Positions 8,152 through 16,107 are shown, counted from the stretch's first letter. The stretch: 38,790 bases of DNA from Pseudomonadota bacterium (GCA_021802945.1 JAJZRE010000006.1:8726-47515); one strand, 5' to 3'. Numbers and translations: made by a program. Notes: generated by a model not told the origin, from the letters alone.

Positions 8152-8598
8152 ATGATGATTAAGAACACCCTTGGTGCGGTGCTGCTCCTATGCGGCGTGT
8201 CGTCAGCGGCCATGGCCGACCCAGTGGTGCTTGGGGCGGCTCAGATGGATGCCGTGACGGCAGGCGCCGACGCTACAGCTGGCAGTCTGGCTCTGGCCGC
8301 CGGCGCCTTTGTCGTTACCGGGACGTCCACCACCTCTAATGTTGCTGCATACACCGTGAGCGGGCCCTATGGAGGATCCTACGATACGGCCGATGTGGCG
8401 GTAGCTGAGTCTGTCGGGACAGCCACAGCGTTCGGGCCGACAGCGGACGTTGCCACGGCAGCCACGACATCGGCCTCGGTGCCGGGAACGCGGATTTTGG
8501 TCATTGGCGGGAACACGAGCCGGCAAGTCGGCGGCACCTCGATCAGCGGCAGCGTCTTGGTGGCATATGGCACTTATGAGCAACCGTTTTTCAGGTGA
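8152..8598 (+). CDS. small exported Q-M-D motif protein 3
   Basis: A 148-residue protein with signal peptide (cleavage near AMA-DP, residue 22), then VVLGAAQMDAVTAGA at residues 26-39, a divergent form of the shared motif. The mature part is a low-complexity Ala/Thr/Ser/Gly/Val sequence with many TxT and AxA steps, as expected for extended beta structure, ending GTYEQPFFR. The single Cys (residue 14) is inside the signal peptide. AGGAG lies at 8144-8148; two adjacent ATGs (8152, 8155) are possible starts. It is the last gene before a strong terminator. Function unknown. Confidence 0.85.
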   Translation: MMIKNTLGAVLLLCGVSSAAMADPVVLGAAQMDAVTAGADATAGSLALAAGAFVVTGTSTTSNVAAYTVSGPYGGSYDTADVAVAESVGTATAFGPTADVATAATTSASVPGTRILVIGGNTSRQVGGTSISGSVLVAYGTYEQPFFR

Positions 8599-8658
8599 GC
8601 CGCCCGCACCGATGCACCTTGCATGCGGGGCCGACGGCAACCATCGTCGTGCTACCGC

Positions 8659-8705
8659 CAAGCAGGGCCGACGATAATCCGTCGCCGGCCCTGCTTGATT
8701 TTTTC
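8659..8705 (+). terminator. Rho-independent terminator after the three Q-M-D genes
   Basis: A 12-bp GC-rich stem (CAAGCAGGGCCG at 8659-8670 pairing with 8686-8697), extendable by an inner ACG/CGT pair, is followed by ATTTTTTC. This is a textbook intrinsic terminator. It separates the three small-protein genes from the protease and barrel genes, which therefore need their own promoter or read-through. Confidence 0.9.
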
Positions 8706-8879
8706 ACAACCGCCTTGACGTGGCGGAATTGATCTTTCCGGCGCACGGCACTAGGATCACGCGACAGGGTCACCGAAAGCACGCCCAGCATCAAGGATTG
8801 CAGGACGCCTCTGCAGCCCCCCCTTTTCTCCGCGAAGATTACGAAAGCAGAAGTCTGTCTTAAGCGAAAGGTCTCATAC

Positions 8880-9515
8880 ATGGTTTCACTCCTGACCGGC
8901 CGGGGCGTCTGTGCCGGTTATGCGATTGTGTTGTTGGCCCTGTCCGCTCCCGCCCAGGCCCAGGAACGTGTGGTCACATCGCTATTTGAAACGCGGCGTG
9001 CGCACGTGGTCATCCAGGAATGGGACTTGAGTTGCGGCGCGGCCGCGCTCGCCACGCTGTTGCGCTACCAGTATGGCGAACCGGTGACCGAGAAGGAGGT
9101 CGCCGTCGCCCTGATGAACCGGCCCGAGTACCTCCGGCATCCCGAGCTGGTGCAGATCCGCCAGGGCTTCTCCTTGCTCGACCTCAAGCGCTACACGGAC
9201 GCCCTGGGCTATCTCGGGGTCGCCACCGGCAAGATGGAACTCAAGGATCTGCTCGTGAGGGCGCCCATCATGGTGCCCATCAATGCCCTGGGCTACAACC
9301 ATTTCGTCATCTTCCGCGGGCTGCGTGGCAATCGCGTGCTGCTCGCGGATCCCGCGTGGGGCAACCGCACCATGCTCGTAAGCGATTTTCTCGACGCATG
9401 GATCGACTTTCCGAATCTCGGCCATGTGGGCTTTGTGGTCAAGCAACGCAACGACGTCGAAGGACCGCCCAACGAGCTGGCGCCTCGGGACATGGATTTT
9501 GTCACCCTTGGGTAA
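8880..9515 (+). CDS. exported C39-family cysteine peptidase, FapD-like
   Basis: A 211-residue protein with a Sec signal peptide (hydrophobic 12-25, cleavage near AQA-QE at 27). A papain-like C39 peptidase domain follows, with probable oxyanion Gln46, nucleophile Cys52 in WDLSCGAAALATLL, His141 in GYNHFVIFRG and Asp157 in LLADPAWG, the expected spacing for C39. There is no ABC transporter fusion, so it should act alone in the periplasm, like FapD of the Pseudomonas functional-amyloid operon. The start of the barrel gene is 58 nt downstream. The double-glycine-like motifs of the neighbouring exported proteins are plausible substrates (inference). AAAGG about 10 nt upstream is the likely ribosome-binding site. 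Confidence 0.88.
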   Translation: MVSLLTGRGVCAGYAIVLLALSAPAQAQERVVTSLFETRRAHVVIQEWDLSCGAAALATLLRYQYGEPVTEKEVAVALMNRPEYLRHPELVQIRQGFSLLDLKRYTDALGYLGVATGKMELKDLLVRAPIMVPINALGYNHFVIFRGLRGNRVLLADPAWGNRTMLVSDFLDAWIDFPNLGHVGFVVKQRNDVEGPPNELAPRDMDFVTLG

Positions 9516-9573
9516 AGCCAATAGGCTTTGCACGGGTTCGAATACGCTTTCAAGTTAATTCAAGAGGCAAGGA

Positions 9574-10842
9574 ATGAGACGGATAAGATCGCAAACGATG
9601 TTGATTTCAGCTTTATCCGGCATCGGCCTGCTGTCCGTTTCGTCACCGTCGCTTGCCGCGGACCCCCCATCCCGAAGCGGCGCATCCGCCGCAACCCGCA
9701 AGCCGACCGCAAACCAAGCGAACATCGCCCAGCTGCAAAAAAGGATGAACGAGCTGGATCGACAACTGGCGGCGCGTGATGCGCTGATCGCCCAGTTGCA
9801 GAAACAGGCGAATGACCTTGAGCGGCGGCTGAATGCCCTTGGAACCCCCGATACCGCCGCAAGCCGGGGCGCGACGGGAAAGGTGGCTGCCGCGGTGCCA
9901 CCGCACGCACCCGTGGCGTCGGCGCAACCGCATCCGCCCGCGGCAACGGACGGCCAGCCCAGCAAGAAACCCGCGGGGCCCGGCAGCTTCTCGGTCGACG
10001 TAGAAGCCGCCCAGCGCGCCCTGGAGCGGAACCTTACCCAGACGGGCGCGCTGTTGCTGCCGGCCGGCCAGATCGATTTCGAGCCGAGTTTTAGCTTTAC
10101 ACACCGTGAAGTCTCTAATCCGTCCTACTACCTATTGGGGGCGAATCTGGTGCTCGCGTCCCAGCAGCTGAAGCGAGACGAAATGACCGGGAGCCTTGAC
10201 GTAAAGGTCGGGCTGCCATGGGACTCCCAGTTGGAATTCGGCCTCCCTTACATCTCCGTGCACCAGCGTCTTTTAACCGATCTCGGCGACGGCGGGCGCT
10301 TTGCCGGATCGGCAAACGCCAGCGGTCTGGGCGATTTGTCGGTGGGGGTGGCCAAGACCCTGACGCGCGAGCACGGCTGGCGCCCTGACCTCATCGGGCG
10401 GCTTACCTATATCGTTGGCAACGGAGACCGGATTAACAACGGGGTTGCGCTGCCGGCAGGCAATCCAGCAGCCCAGGTCCAGCTGGTCGCCCTCAAGCGC
10501 CAGGATCCGTTGGCCTTTGTCGGAAGCCTTTCCTATCAGAAGGCCTTCGAGAAGGACCTGATCAAGCAGGGCGATCAGGTCGGCTTCTCCCTGGGGACCA
10601 TGCTGGCCGCAAGCCCCCAGACATCGCTGCAATTCTCTTTCTCCCAGACCTTCGCGCAGAAGCTGCAAATCAACGGCAGCAAGGTTCCCGGATCGGAGCA
10701 GACGGTCGGTATGTTCAACGTGGGCGCTTCCTCCATCCTGAGCAAGAACGTGATGTTCAACACGGTGTTAAGTATGGGACTGAGCAACGATGCGCCCAAA
10801 TACGCCATCCAGTTTACACTGCCGATCCGCTTCAATTATTGA
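9574..10842 (+). CDS. outer-membrane beta-barrel with N-terminal coiled coil, FapF-like
   Basis: A 422-residue exported protein. Order of parts: signal peptide (cleavage near SLA-AD, residue 29), a heptad-patterned coiled coil at about 48-89 (IAQLQKRMNELDRQL and LIAQLQKQANDLERRL), an Ala/Pro-rich linker (91-137), and from about 165 a C-terminal domain of alternating amphipathic strands ending IQFTLPIRFNY, with a terminal aromatic as in outer-membrane porins. Length and layout match FapF, the trimeric barrel that exports Fap amyloid subunits in Pseudomonas. A generic phenol-pathway-type transporter barrel would be the main alternative, but the C39 protease gene 58 nt upstream favours the Fap reading. 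AGAGG at 9563-9567 is the ribosome-binding site. Confidence 0.83.
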   Translation: MRRIRSQTMLISALSGIGLLSVSSPSLAADPPSRSGASAATRKPTANQANIAQLQKRMNELDRQLAARDALIAQLQKQANDLERRLNALGTPDTAASRGATGKVAAAVPPHAPVASAQPHPPAATDGQPSKKPAGPGSFSVDVEAAQRALERNLTQTGALLLPAGQIDFEPSFSFTHREVSNPSYYLLGANLVLASQQLKRDEMTGSLDVKVGLPWDSQLEFGLPYISVHQRLLTDLGDGGRFAGSANASGLGDLSVGVAKTLTREHGWRPDLIGRLTYIVGNGDRINNGVALPAGNPAAQVQLVALKRQDPLAFVGSLSYQKAFEKDLIKQGDQVGFSLGTMLAASPQTSLQFSFSQTFAQKLQINGSKVPGSEQTVGMFNVGASSILSKNVMFNTVLSMGLSNDAPKYAIQFTLPIRFNY

Positions 10843-11289
10843 ATCTCCACCTCTAGTAACCACCTCACCAAGAGGGGGGTTGCAGAAACTGGCCTCTTGA
10901 TAAAGGGGGCCAGAAAAGGTTCCGGCTCGCTTACGCTCGTCCCTCCCTTCCAAGGACGTTGAGGCCAGGGAGCCTCATTCCCAATCCCCGCGTTTTTACT
11001 CTCCTAGCTGTCGAAAATCTTTACAGCTGCCGGCGCAAGCCGTCACCAAGAAATAAAATACTTCGAATAAACAGATGTATGTCTTCTTAGGCATGGCGTG
11101 TGCTTCCGCTTTATATTGTGGACTGAGTCGAGCGTGCCGCCGCCGTCGCCGTCCACTTCACTTCGCCGGTGGTGGTGAGCGACGTGAAAGCCAGCGCCTC
11201 GCTCCAGTAAAGGCGTAGCGGGGAGGCAGGAAATACCGGGCATTGCACGGAGCGCTTGCTCTTAGAAAAGCACCAGGCCTGGAGAAAAC
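10843..11289. other. 447-nt intergenic region without a supported gene
   Basis: It lies between the barrel gene and the fourth Q-M-D gene. It contains an 8-bp stem (10889-10896 with 10906-10913, one G-T pair, 9-nt loop) with no U-tract on the plus strand. The 11127-11210 stretch reads as 27 codons ending in a stop with no start, possibly a gene remnant. No promoter I would defend was found. Confidence 0.5.
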
Positions 11290-12051
11290 ATGAAGCTGAG
11301 AACACTTTGTGCGGTGGCTGTTCTGGGCGGCGCGATGACTGTGGTCAGGGCCGATCCCGTGGTTCTGGGGCCTGTTCAGATGGACGCGATCACGGCCGCC
11401 GGCGCTTATGCCAACGCACAGGCACATGCAGAGGCCAGTGCGAACGGCCTGGATGCGCTCACCCAGACATTGTCCAACGTGGCCCTCCTGAACGGGGTCC
11501 TGCCCCGTCTAACGGGCTATGGCGGGGGGAGCCAAGCCGCCGCCATGGTGGCCGCCAAGGGCCCTTCTGCGTATGTCGACGCCTCCGCGACGGCGCGGTA
11601 TGGGGCGGCAGGCGAAGCCACTGCGCTGGCCGCCGCCACCGGCCCCTCTGCTTTTGCCGCGATAGGCGCCGGAGTAGTCAGCATTCGTGGGCAGGACTAT
11701 CTGACGGGTTATCTTGCGGGTGGTGCGGACGCCGGGGTGACGACGGTCACCGCCCCCATTGCGCTGAGCGCATCCTCTGGCGTCTGGTCGCTGCCGGCAA
11801 TGCGGCCGGCGGCCAGCGCCCCCGTGGTGTCGGTGGCATCGACCGCGGTCTCGGGCGGGGAGCTTGTGGCCTACACGCTCACCACGGGCGACCGGAATGG
11901 CGACACGTCGACCGGCGACCACGCCACACTTTCGCTGACGTTTTTCAAACCCCCGCGTTCGCGCATCCCGCCGATGATCCCGATCGACATATCCGGTGCC
12001 GTGCCTGTGACGAGCACCACCGTCCTGCACGCAATACCCGTGGCAATGTGA
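11290..12051 (+). CDS. exported Q-M-D motif protein 4 (large form)
   Basis: A 253-residue protein: signal peptide with cleavage near VRA-DP (residue 21), then VVLGPVQMDAITAAG at residues 24-38, closest to the motif of protein 3. The mature region is again Ala/Gly/Thr/Val-rich and Cys-free (stretches such as ANAQAHAEASANG and AAMVAAKGPSAYVDASATA), with two similar segments, GPSAYVDASATA and GPSAFAAIGAG. The C-terminus is Pro-rich (KPPRSRIPPMIP). GGAG lies upstream of the ATG at 11290. Being 447 nt past the barrel gene, it likely has its own promoter. The same region is open in another plus frame (11256-12257), which lacks a signal peptide and is rejected. Function unknown; a candidate minor or tip subunit by analogy only. 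Confidence 0.82.
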   Translation: MKLRTLCAVAVLGGAMTVVRADPVVLGPVQMDAITAAGAYANAQAHAEASANGLDALTQTLSNVALLNGVLPRLTGYGGGSQAAAMVAAKGPSAYVDASATARYGAAGEATALAAATGPSAFAAIGAGVVSIRGQDYLTGYLAGGADAGVTTVTAPIALSASSGVWSLPAMRPAASAPVVSVASTAVSGGELVAYTLTTGDRNGDTSTGDHATLSLTFFKPPRSRIPPMIPIDISGAVPVTSTTVLHAIPVAM

Positions 12052-12538
12052 AGCCCGCCTTGCGCATTCGTGGCCCGCACGGGGAAGATGCAGGGCCGGG
12101 CCCGGTCGGAACGCGCACCTTCTGCAGGAATGCGTCGCCAAAGAACTTGGCTGCTGCGGGCCCCATCACCCCTTGGGGAAATAAAAATCCCCGATTAAAC
12201 AGAGCGCTTCGCCGCCTGCCATGGCATTTTCTGGTTAAAAGGATGGCGGATTTCTAGCATATTCCTACAACTTATCTACCATGGTGAAGGTCTTGCAAAG
12301 ACTGGCTGTTGGAGAGCAGCGTATCCAAACCAGTTCATTGCATGGCGCCCCGGACACTCCACGCGCGACATCTTTCCGACACATTCGGGAATGACTGCCC
12401 TCGCCGCCTGTGCCATGGGCTTGGCGACGGGCTGCAGGCGCCGGGGGTTCGCGGTCTTGTGAGCTTCGATCTCGTGACCTCCGGCAGGGGGTGGATGAAC
12501 CGCCCGGCCAGCGGCCGTGGAAGCAAGAGGATGACAAT
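12052..12538. other. 487-nt intergenic region without a supported gene
   Basis: It lies between Q-M-D gene 4 and the LysR gene. A small CCCC/GGGG hairpin near 12170 and an A/T-rich patch around 12230-12275 (possible LysR-gene promoter) are the only visible structure. A 37-codon ATG ORF at 12280 has no ribosome-binding site or recognisable product. Confidence 0.45.
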
Positions 12539-13582
12539 ATGTCAGCTCAAACACACGCATCGCCTGGCAAGCCAATGGGGCAGCGCAGAAACGGCTGGCT
12601 GGACATCCGGCCAGCCGGTCCCAGAACGCCGCGCATAAGCCTCAAACAATGGCGGGTATTGCACGCAGTGGTGGATCACGGTGGCTTCGCCCAGGCCTCG
12701 GAATTCCTGCATCTCAGCCAGTCCGCAATCAGCTACACGATCGCCAAGCTGCAGGAGCAGCTGGGCGTGCCGCTGCTGCAAATCGATGGAAGAAAGGCGC
12801 ATCTCACGAAAATGGGGTGCGCAATTCTTGAATGCTCGCGGCACTTGATCAAGAAGGCCAACGAGATCGAGGCATTCGCCTATGCTCTGGAGCGCGGCTG
12901 GGAGCCCGAAATACGGCTGGTGGTGGATTTTGCCTTTCCTTCCAGGTTGCTGATTCAGGCCCTGGGAAAATTCGCGAACACCGGGAATGGCACCTCGGTA
13001 CTGCTGAGTGAAGTGCCCGTTTCCAACATGGAAGCCCTGTTGCGGCAGGGCAGCGTGGATCTGGCGATCAGTGCCCAGGTACCCATGGGGTTCCTGGGCA
13101 TCCCTTTGCTGGAAGTTGAATACATCGCCGTGACGTCCCCCGGCCACCCGCTGCGCAGCTTCGGCGAGGAAATCACCGTGGCCGATCTGGAGCGAACAAC
13201 GCAGATCGTCATCCGCGATTTCGAAACCCCCGAAAGAAGAAACGGCACCGGCCAGTGGTTGTATCAGGGAACGAGCTGGAACGTATCCCACTTCGACCTG
13301 GCCGTGGCAGCCGTGCGGGAAGGCCACGGATTTGCCTGGCTCTTGAAATATCGAATACAGGAGTTGCTTGACCAAGGTCTGCTCGTGCCGCTTCCCCTGC
13401 GGGGAGGGCATATCAGCAAATCCACGCTGTATCTGGTCCATGGCGGCCACCGATCCGACAACCCCGGCCCCGCTGTGAGTCATCTGGTCGAAATCCTTCA
13501 TGGCGAAATCGCGGCAGGACGGACCCCTGAAGGCGTCGTGGCGAAGACCCGACAAGCATCAGGCGACATGCCGGTCAGGTAA
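12539..13582 (+). CDS. LysR-family transcriptional regulator
   Basis: A DNA-binding regulator of 347 residues. The winged helix-turn-helix (about residues 33-92) reads ISLKQWRVLHAVVDHGGF, then QASEFLHLSQSAISYTIAKL, typical LysR. A C-terminal ligand-binding domain follows (DLAISAQVPMGF, TSPGHPL). An N-terminal extension of about 30 residues is unusual; an internal ATG at residue 13 is an alternative start. AGAGG at 12526-12530 supports the ATG at 12539 over the in-frame ATG at 12410. LysR proteins usually control neighbouring genes, so the fourth Q-M-D gene or the protease/barrel pair may be targets, although here the regulator is not divergent from them. Its end converges on the histidine kinase gene 40 nt away. 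Confidence 0.9.
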   Translation: MSAQTHASPGKPMGQRRNGWLDIRPAGPRTPRISLKQWRVLHAVVDHGGFAQASEFLHLSQSAISYTIAKLQEQLGVPLLQIDGRKAHLTKMGCAILECSRHLIKKANEIEAFAYALERGWEPEIRLVVDFAFPSRLLIQALGKFANTGNGTSVLLSEVPVSNMEALLRQGSVDLAISAQVPMGFLGIPLLEVEYIAVTSPGHPLRSFGEEITVADLERTTQIVIRDFETPERRNGTGQWLYQGTSWNVSHFDLAVAAVREGHGFAWLLKYRIQELLDQGLLVPLPLRGGHISKSTLYLVHGGHRSDNPGPAVSHLVEILHGEIAAGRTPEGVVAKTRQASGDMPVR

Positions 13583-13622
13583 CGCGACCGGCAAGGCGCG
13601 CGAACGGTAAAGCCCAAAGCGA

Positions 13623-14909
13623 TTAACGGCGCATCTCGAGCTCCGCCTCCAGGCCGCCTTGCGGACGATTGCGAAGCACCACTTTCCAGCCGTTTGTTTC
13701 CGCCAGCTGCCGCACGATCGCCAGTCCCAGCCCGGTCCCCCCGGTGGCCTGCGAGCGCGACGTTTCCAGCCGGTAGAACGGCCTGAACACTTTTTCCAGC
13801 TGATCGTCGGGAATCCCGGCGCCGGCATCCCGCACGATCACGCGCGCCAGCTTGTCGGTACATTCCAGAACCAGTTCGACCGGCGTGCCGCTGCCGTAAC
13901 GCTGCGCGTTCTGGACCAGGTTCGTCACGATCTGCCGCACCGCCAGCCGCACCGCCTCGACCATGCACGGCACCCCGCCCGTCCAGGTCAGGCCCGCATC
14001 GGCGGCGACCTCCTCCAGCAAGGTACCGAGGTCGAAACGCATCTTCGTTTCCGCCTGGGTGGTGCGCGCCAGTTCCAGATAACCGGTTATCAGCTTGTTC
14101 ATGTCGGACAGGTCGGCCATCGCGCGGTCGATACGCGCCGGGCTGGGGTCGTCGCGCAGCATTTCCAGGTTGAGCTGCAGCCGTGTCATGGGCGTGCGCA
14201 GATCGTGCGAGATGCCCGCCAGCAAGGTGGTGCGGTTATCCAGCAGCGCACGCACCTCCGCGGCCATGGTGTTGAAACGGCGCGCCAGTTCGGCGAGTTC
14301 GGAGGGGCCCGTTTCCGGCAGGGGATCGGGCAGCTCGCCCGCCCCCACCTGACTGGCAGCCCGTGCAGCCCGCGCCAGCGGCACGGCAAGGCGACGAACC
14401 AGAAACAGGGCGGTCAGCAGGCTGAGAAACGTGACCAGCACGATCACCGCGATGGCCGCCAGCGGCGGCTTGACGGCATAGCGGTCGGGAAAAAAGCCGG
14501 CCCGGAGCTTGTGCCCCCCCACGGTGATGTCCAGCCACACGGCTTCCGTATCCGGGATCCCGCGCAAAACGACCGTGTGGCCCAGGCGTCGACTCAATGC
14601 CGCCTCGATCTGCCTGCGAAAGGCGAACCGCGGCGCGTCCGCTGTCGCGCCGACATTGATCGTGGTCAAGCGCAGGCCGTGGCGGCGCGACAGTTCGCGT
14701 TCGAATGCCATGCGCGTCTGCGGCGGCAGTTCCGCCCAGGTTTGCGCCGACAGCACGATCAGGCCGGCCAGGTCGTCCGCCGAGCGCTCCGCCACCGGCA
14801 CGATCAGCGTGCGATACACGACCCAGAACGCGGCTGCCTGAAACACGATGAAGGCCAGCGCCAGGGTCAGCGCGGTGCGGGCGAACAGTGAGCGGGTGAG
14901 GTGCTTCAC
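13623..14909 (-). CDS. sensor histidine kinase, EnvZ-like
   Basis: Inner-membrane sensor of 428 residues paired with the regulator gene upstream. Membrane segments at about 11-33 and 148-171 flank a periplasmic region of about 115 residues. A HAMP domain (about 171-222) follows, then the phospho-acceptor His235 in AGISHDLRTPMTRLQL, the N-box QIVTNLVQNAQRYG, G1 DAGAGIPDDQ and G2 GGTGLGLAIV. The start codon is GTG at 14909, overlapping the regulator's stop as GTGA, so the pair is coupled. The signal sensed is not evident. The 3' third of a related, degraded gene lies at 7008-7265. Confidence 0.92.
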   Translation of the reverse strand: MKHLTRSLFARTALTLALAFIVFQAAAFWVVYRTLIVPVAERSADDLAGLIVLSAQTWAELPPQTRMAFERELSRRHGLRLTTINVGATADAPRFAFRRQIEAALSRRLGHTVVLRGIPDTEAVWLDITVGGHKLRAGFFPDRYAVKPPLAAIAVIVLVTFLSLLTALFLVRRLAVPLARAARAASQVGAGELPDPLPETGPSELAELARRFNTMAAEVRALLDNRTTLLAGISHDLRTPMTRLQLNLEMLRDDPSPARIDRAMADLSDMNKLITGYLELARTTQAETKMRFDLGTLLEEVAADAGLTWTGGVPCMVEAVRLAVRQIVTNLVQNAQRYGSGTPVELVLECTDKLARVIVRDAGAGIPDDQLEKVFRPFYRLETSRSQATGGTGLGLAIVRQLAETNGWKVVLRNRPQGGLEAELEMRR

Positions 14910-15619
14910 CCCTTGCCCTGCGGTACGAACAGATAACCCTGGCCGCGCTGAGTCCGGATATAGGCGGGGTTGGCCGGGTCGTCCTCGATCTTCTTGCGCA
15001 GGCGATTCACCCTCACGTCGATGCTGCGGTCGAACGGGTCGCGCTCGAATCCGCGCAGCTGGTCCATCAGCCAGTCGCGCGACAATGCGCGGTTGGCGTG
15101 GGTGACGAAGATTTCCAGCAGTTCGTATTCGCCGCTGGTCAGCGCGATTTCGGCGCCGTCGCGGTTGAGCGTGCGGGCATCGAGGTTGACGCTGAACGGG
15201 CCAAAGTGCGCGAGCCGGCCGGTGTCCTCGGCGACCGGTGCCGAGGCGCCGTTCTGCCGCCGCAGCACCGCGCGGATGCGCGCCAGCAACTCGCGCGGAT
15301 TGAACGGCTTCGGCAGGTAATCGTCGGCACCGACCTCGAGGCCGATGATGCGGTCGATGTCCTCCCCCTTGGCCGACAGCATGATGATGGGGGGAAAGCC
15401 CGGCTGCGCGCGCAGGCGTCGCGCCACCGACAGGCCGTCCTCGCCCGGCATCATCCAGTCGAGCACCAGAAGATCAGGCAGGCGGACGGCGAGCAGGCGA
15501 TCGAGCGCCACCGCATCCTCCGCCGTCTCGACCGCATAGCCCTGGTTCGTCAGGTATTCGGCCACCAGTTCGCGGATGCCCGGGTCGTCGTCGGTCACGT
15601 AAATGCGCGCTTTCTCCAT
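14906..15619 (-). CDS. OmpR-family response regulator
   Basis: Cytoplasmic regulator of 237 residues. The receiver domain has the acidic pocket DDD (10-12), phospho-acceptor Asp54 in LVLDWMMPGEDG and the Lys of PKPFNPREL. The C-terminal winged helix has LTSGEYELLEIFV and DVRVNRLRKKIE, ending at GQGYLFVP, all OmpR type. I chose the ATG at 15619 (MEKARIYVTDDD) over 15652 because the extra 11 residues are not family-like. It is co-translated with the kinase gene. It is divergent from three small envelope-protein genes, with a direct repeat of OmpR-site style in between. Confidence 0.93.
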   Translation of the reverse strand: MEKARIYVTDDDPGIRELVAEYLTNQGYAVETAEDAVALDRLLAVRLPDLLVLDWMMPGEDGLSVARRLRAQPGFPPIIMLSAKGEDIDRIIGLEVGADDYLPKPFNPRELLARIRAVLRRQNGASAPVAEDTGRLAHFGPFSVNLDARTLNRDGAEIALTSGEYELLEIFVTHANRALSRDWLMDQLRGFERDPFDRSIDVRVNRLRKKIEDDPANPAYIRTQRGQGYLFVPQGKG

Positions 15620-15662
15620 GCGCAAACTATAGCAGCGGTGACGCTGCGGCATTACCCATCCG

Positions 15663-15678
15663 GTTACACACTGTTACA
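15663..15678 (+). promoter_or_regulatory. putative OmpR-family operator (GTTACA direct repeat)
   Basis: GTTACA occurs twice in direct orientation, at 15663-15668 and 15673-15678, a 10-bp period. Tandem half-sites at one helical turn are the usual binding mode of OmpR/PhoB-type regulators. The repeat lies in the 153-nt region between the divergent regulator gene and the small exported-protein gene, where either could be controlled. Confidence 0.5.
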
Positions 15679-15772
15679 AAATCACCCCTGCGTGAAACAG
15701 TGCGCTTACTTTCCTCAACCAGACTGCGAAGCGTGGAAGCGAAGCGACGCAACCACGGAAATGGAGACCACG

Positions 15773-16054
15773 ATGAATGCACGACAGAAGTTGATTTCCG
15801 CATTGGCCGGACTGGGTCTGGTGATTGCCGTTCCCGTCCAGGCCGCACCGAATTTCATGGATGGCGCGATCATCGTGGCCAAGCGCGACCGTGCCGATGA
15901 GGTTCGCCAGGATCCGCGCGATACCCGTCGGGATGAGCGGCGCGCGGCCCCGCGCGAAACCGTGCGCGAGGAGCGGGATGGCTACGGCTACGGCTACGAG
16001 CGCCGCCAGCAACAGCGGCTTGAAGAAGACCATCGCCCCCGCGACCGCCGTTGA
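15773..16054 (+). CDS. small exported highly charged protein
   Basis: A 93-residue protein with a Sec signal peptide (cleavage near VQA-AP, residue 25). The mature part is extremely rich in Arg, Asp and Glu (RQDPRDTRRDERR) with a YGYGY patch, probably disordered. GGAG at 15763-15766 fits the ATG at 15773; an in-frame ATG at 15761 would give four more residues. First of three small envelope-protein genes divergent from the two-component system and likely under its control. I do not recognise the family. Confidence 0.7.
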   Translation: MNARQKLISALAGLGLVIAVPVQAAPNFMDGAIIVAKRDRADEVRQDPRDTRRDERRAAPRETVREERDGYGYGYERRQQQRLEEDHRPRDRR

Positions 16055-16107
16055 CCCCCTGCGGGCCAGATAGCCACACTGAATTCACTGTAGCAAGGAG
16101 AGCAAGC

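Noticed and set aside
8152-8220. Lipoprotein signal in the third Q-M-D protein (LLLC)
   Set aside because: The residue before Cys is Leu rather than Gly/Ala/Ser, and a good signal peptidase I site (AMA-D) follows, so it is not a lipobox.
8715-8740. TTGACG and TGGC-like elements as a promoter (sigma-70 or sigma-54) for the protease gene
   Set aside because: TTGACG has no acceptable -10 at 16-18 nt, and the TGGCGG element lacks the GC at the -12 position. A promoter must exist here but I cannot place it.
10889-10913. Hairpin after the barrel gene as an intrinsic terminator
   Set aside because: The stem has a G-T pair and a 9-nt loop and is followed by AAAAGG, not a U-tract, on the plus strand.
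11127-11210. 27-codon open stretch reading VERAAAVAVHFTSPVVVSDV...
   Set aside because: Preceded directly by a stop, with no start codon and no clear similarity to the Q-M-D proteins; at most a gene remnant.
11256-12257. 333-codon ORF overlapping the fourth Q-M-D gene in another plus-strand frame
   Set aside because: It lacks a signal peptide and recognisable motifs and is Arg/Gly/Cys-rich as expected for out-of-frame GC-rich sequence. The 253-codon frame has a ribosome-binding site, signal peptide and shared motif.
12280-12393. 37-codon ATG ORF in the gap before the LysR gene
   Set aside because: No ribosome-binding site, no signal or motif, and Arg/Ser-rich composition like non-coding frames.
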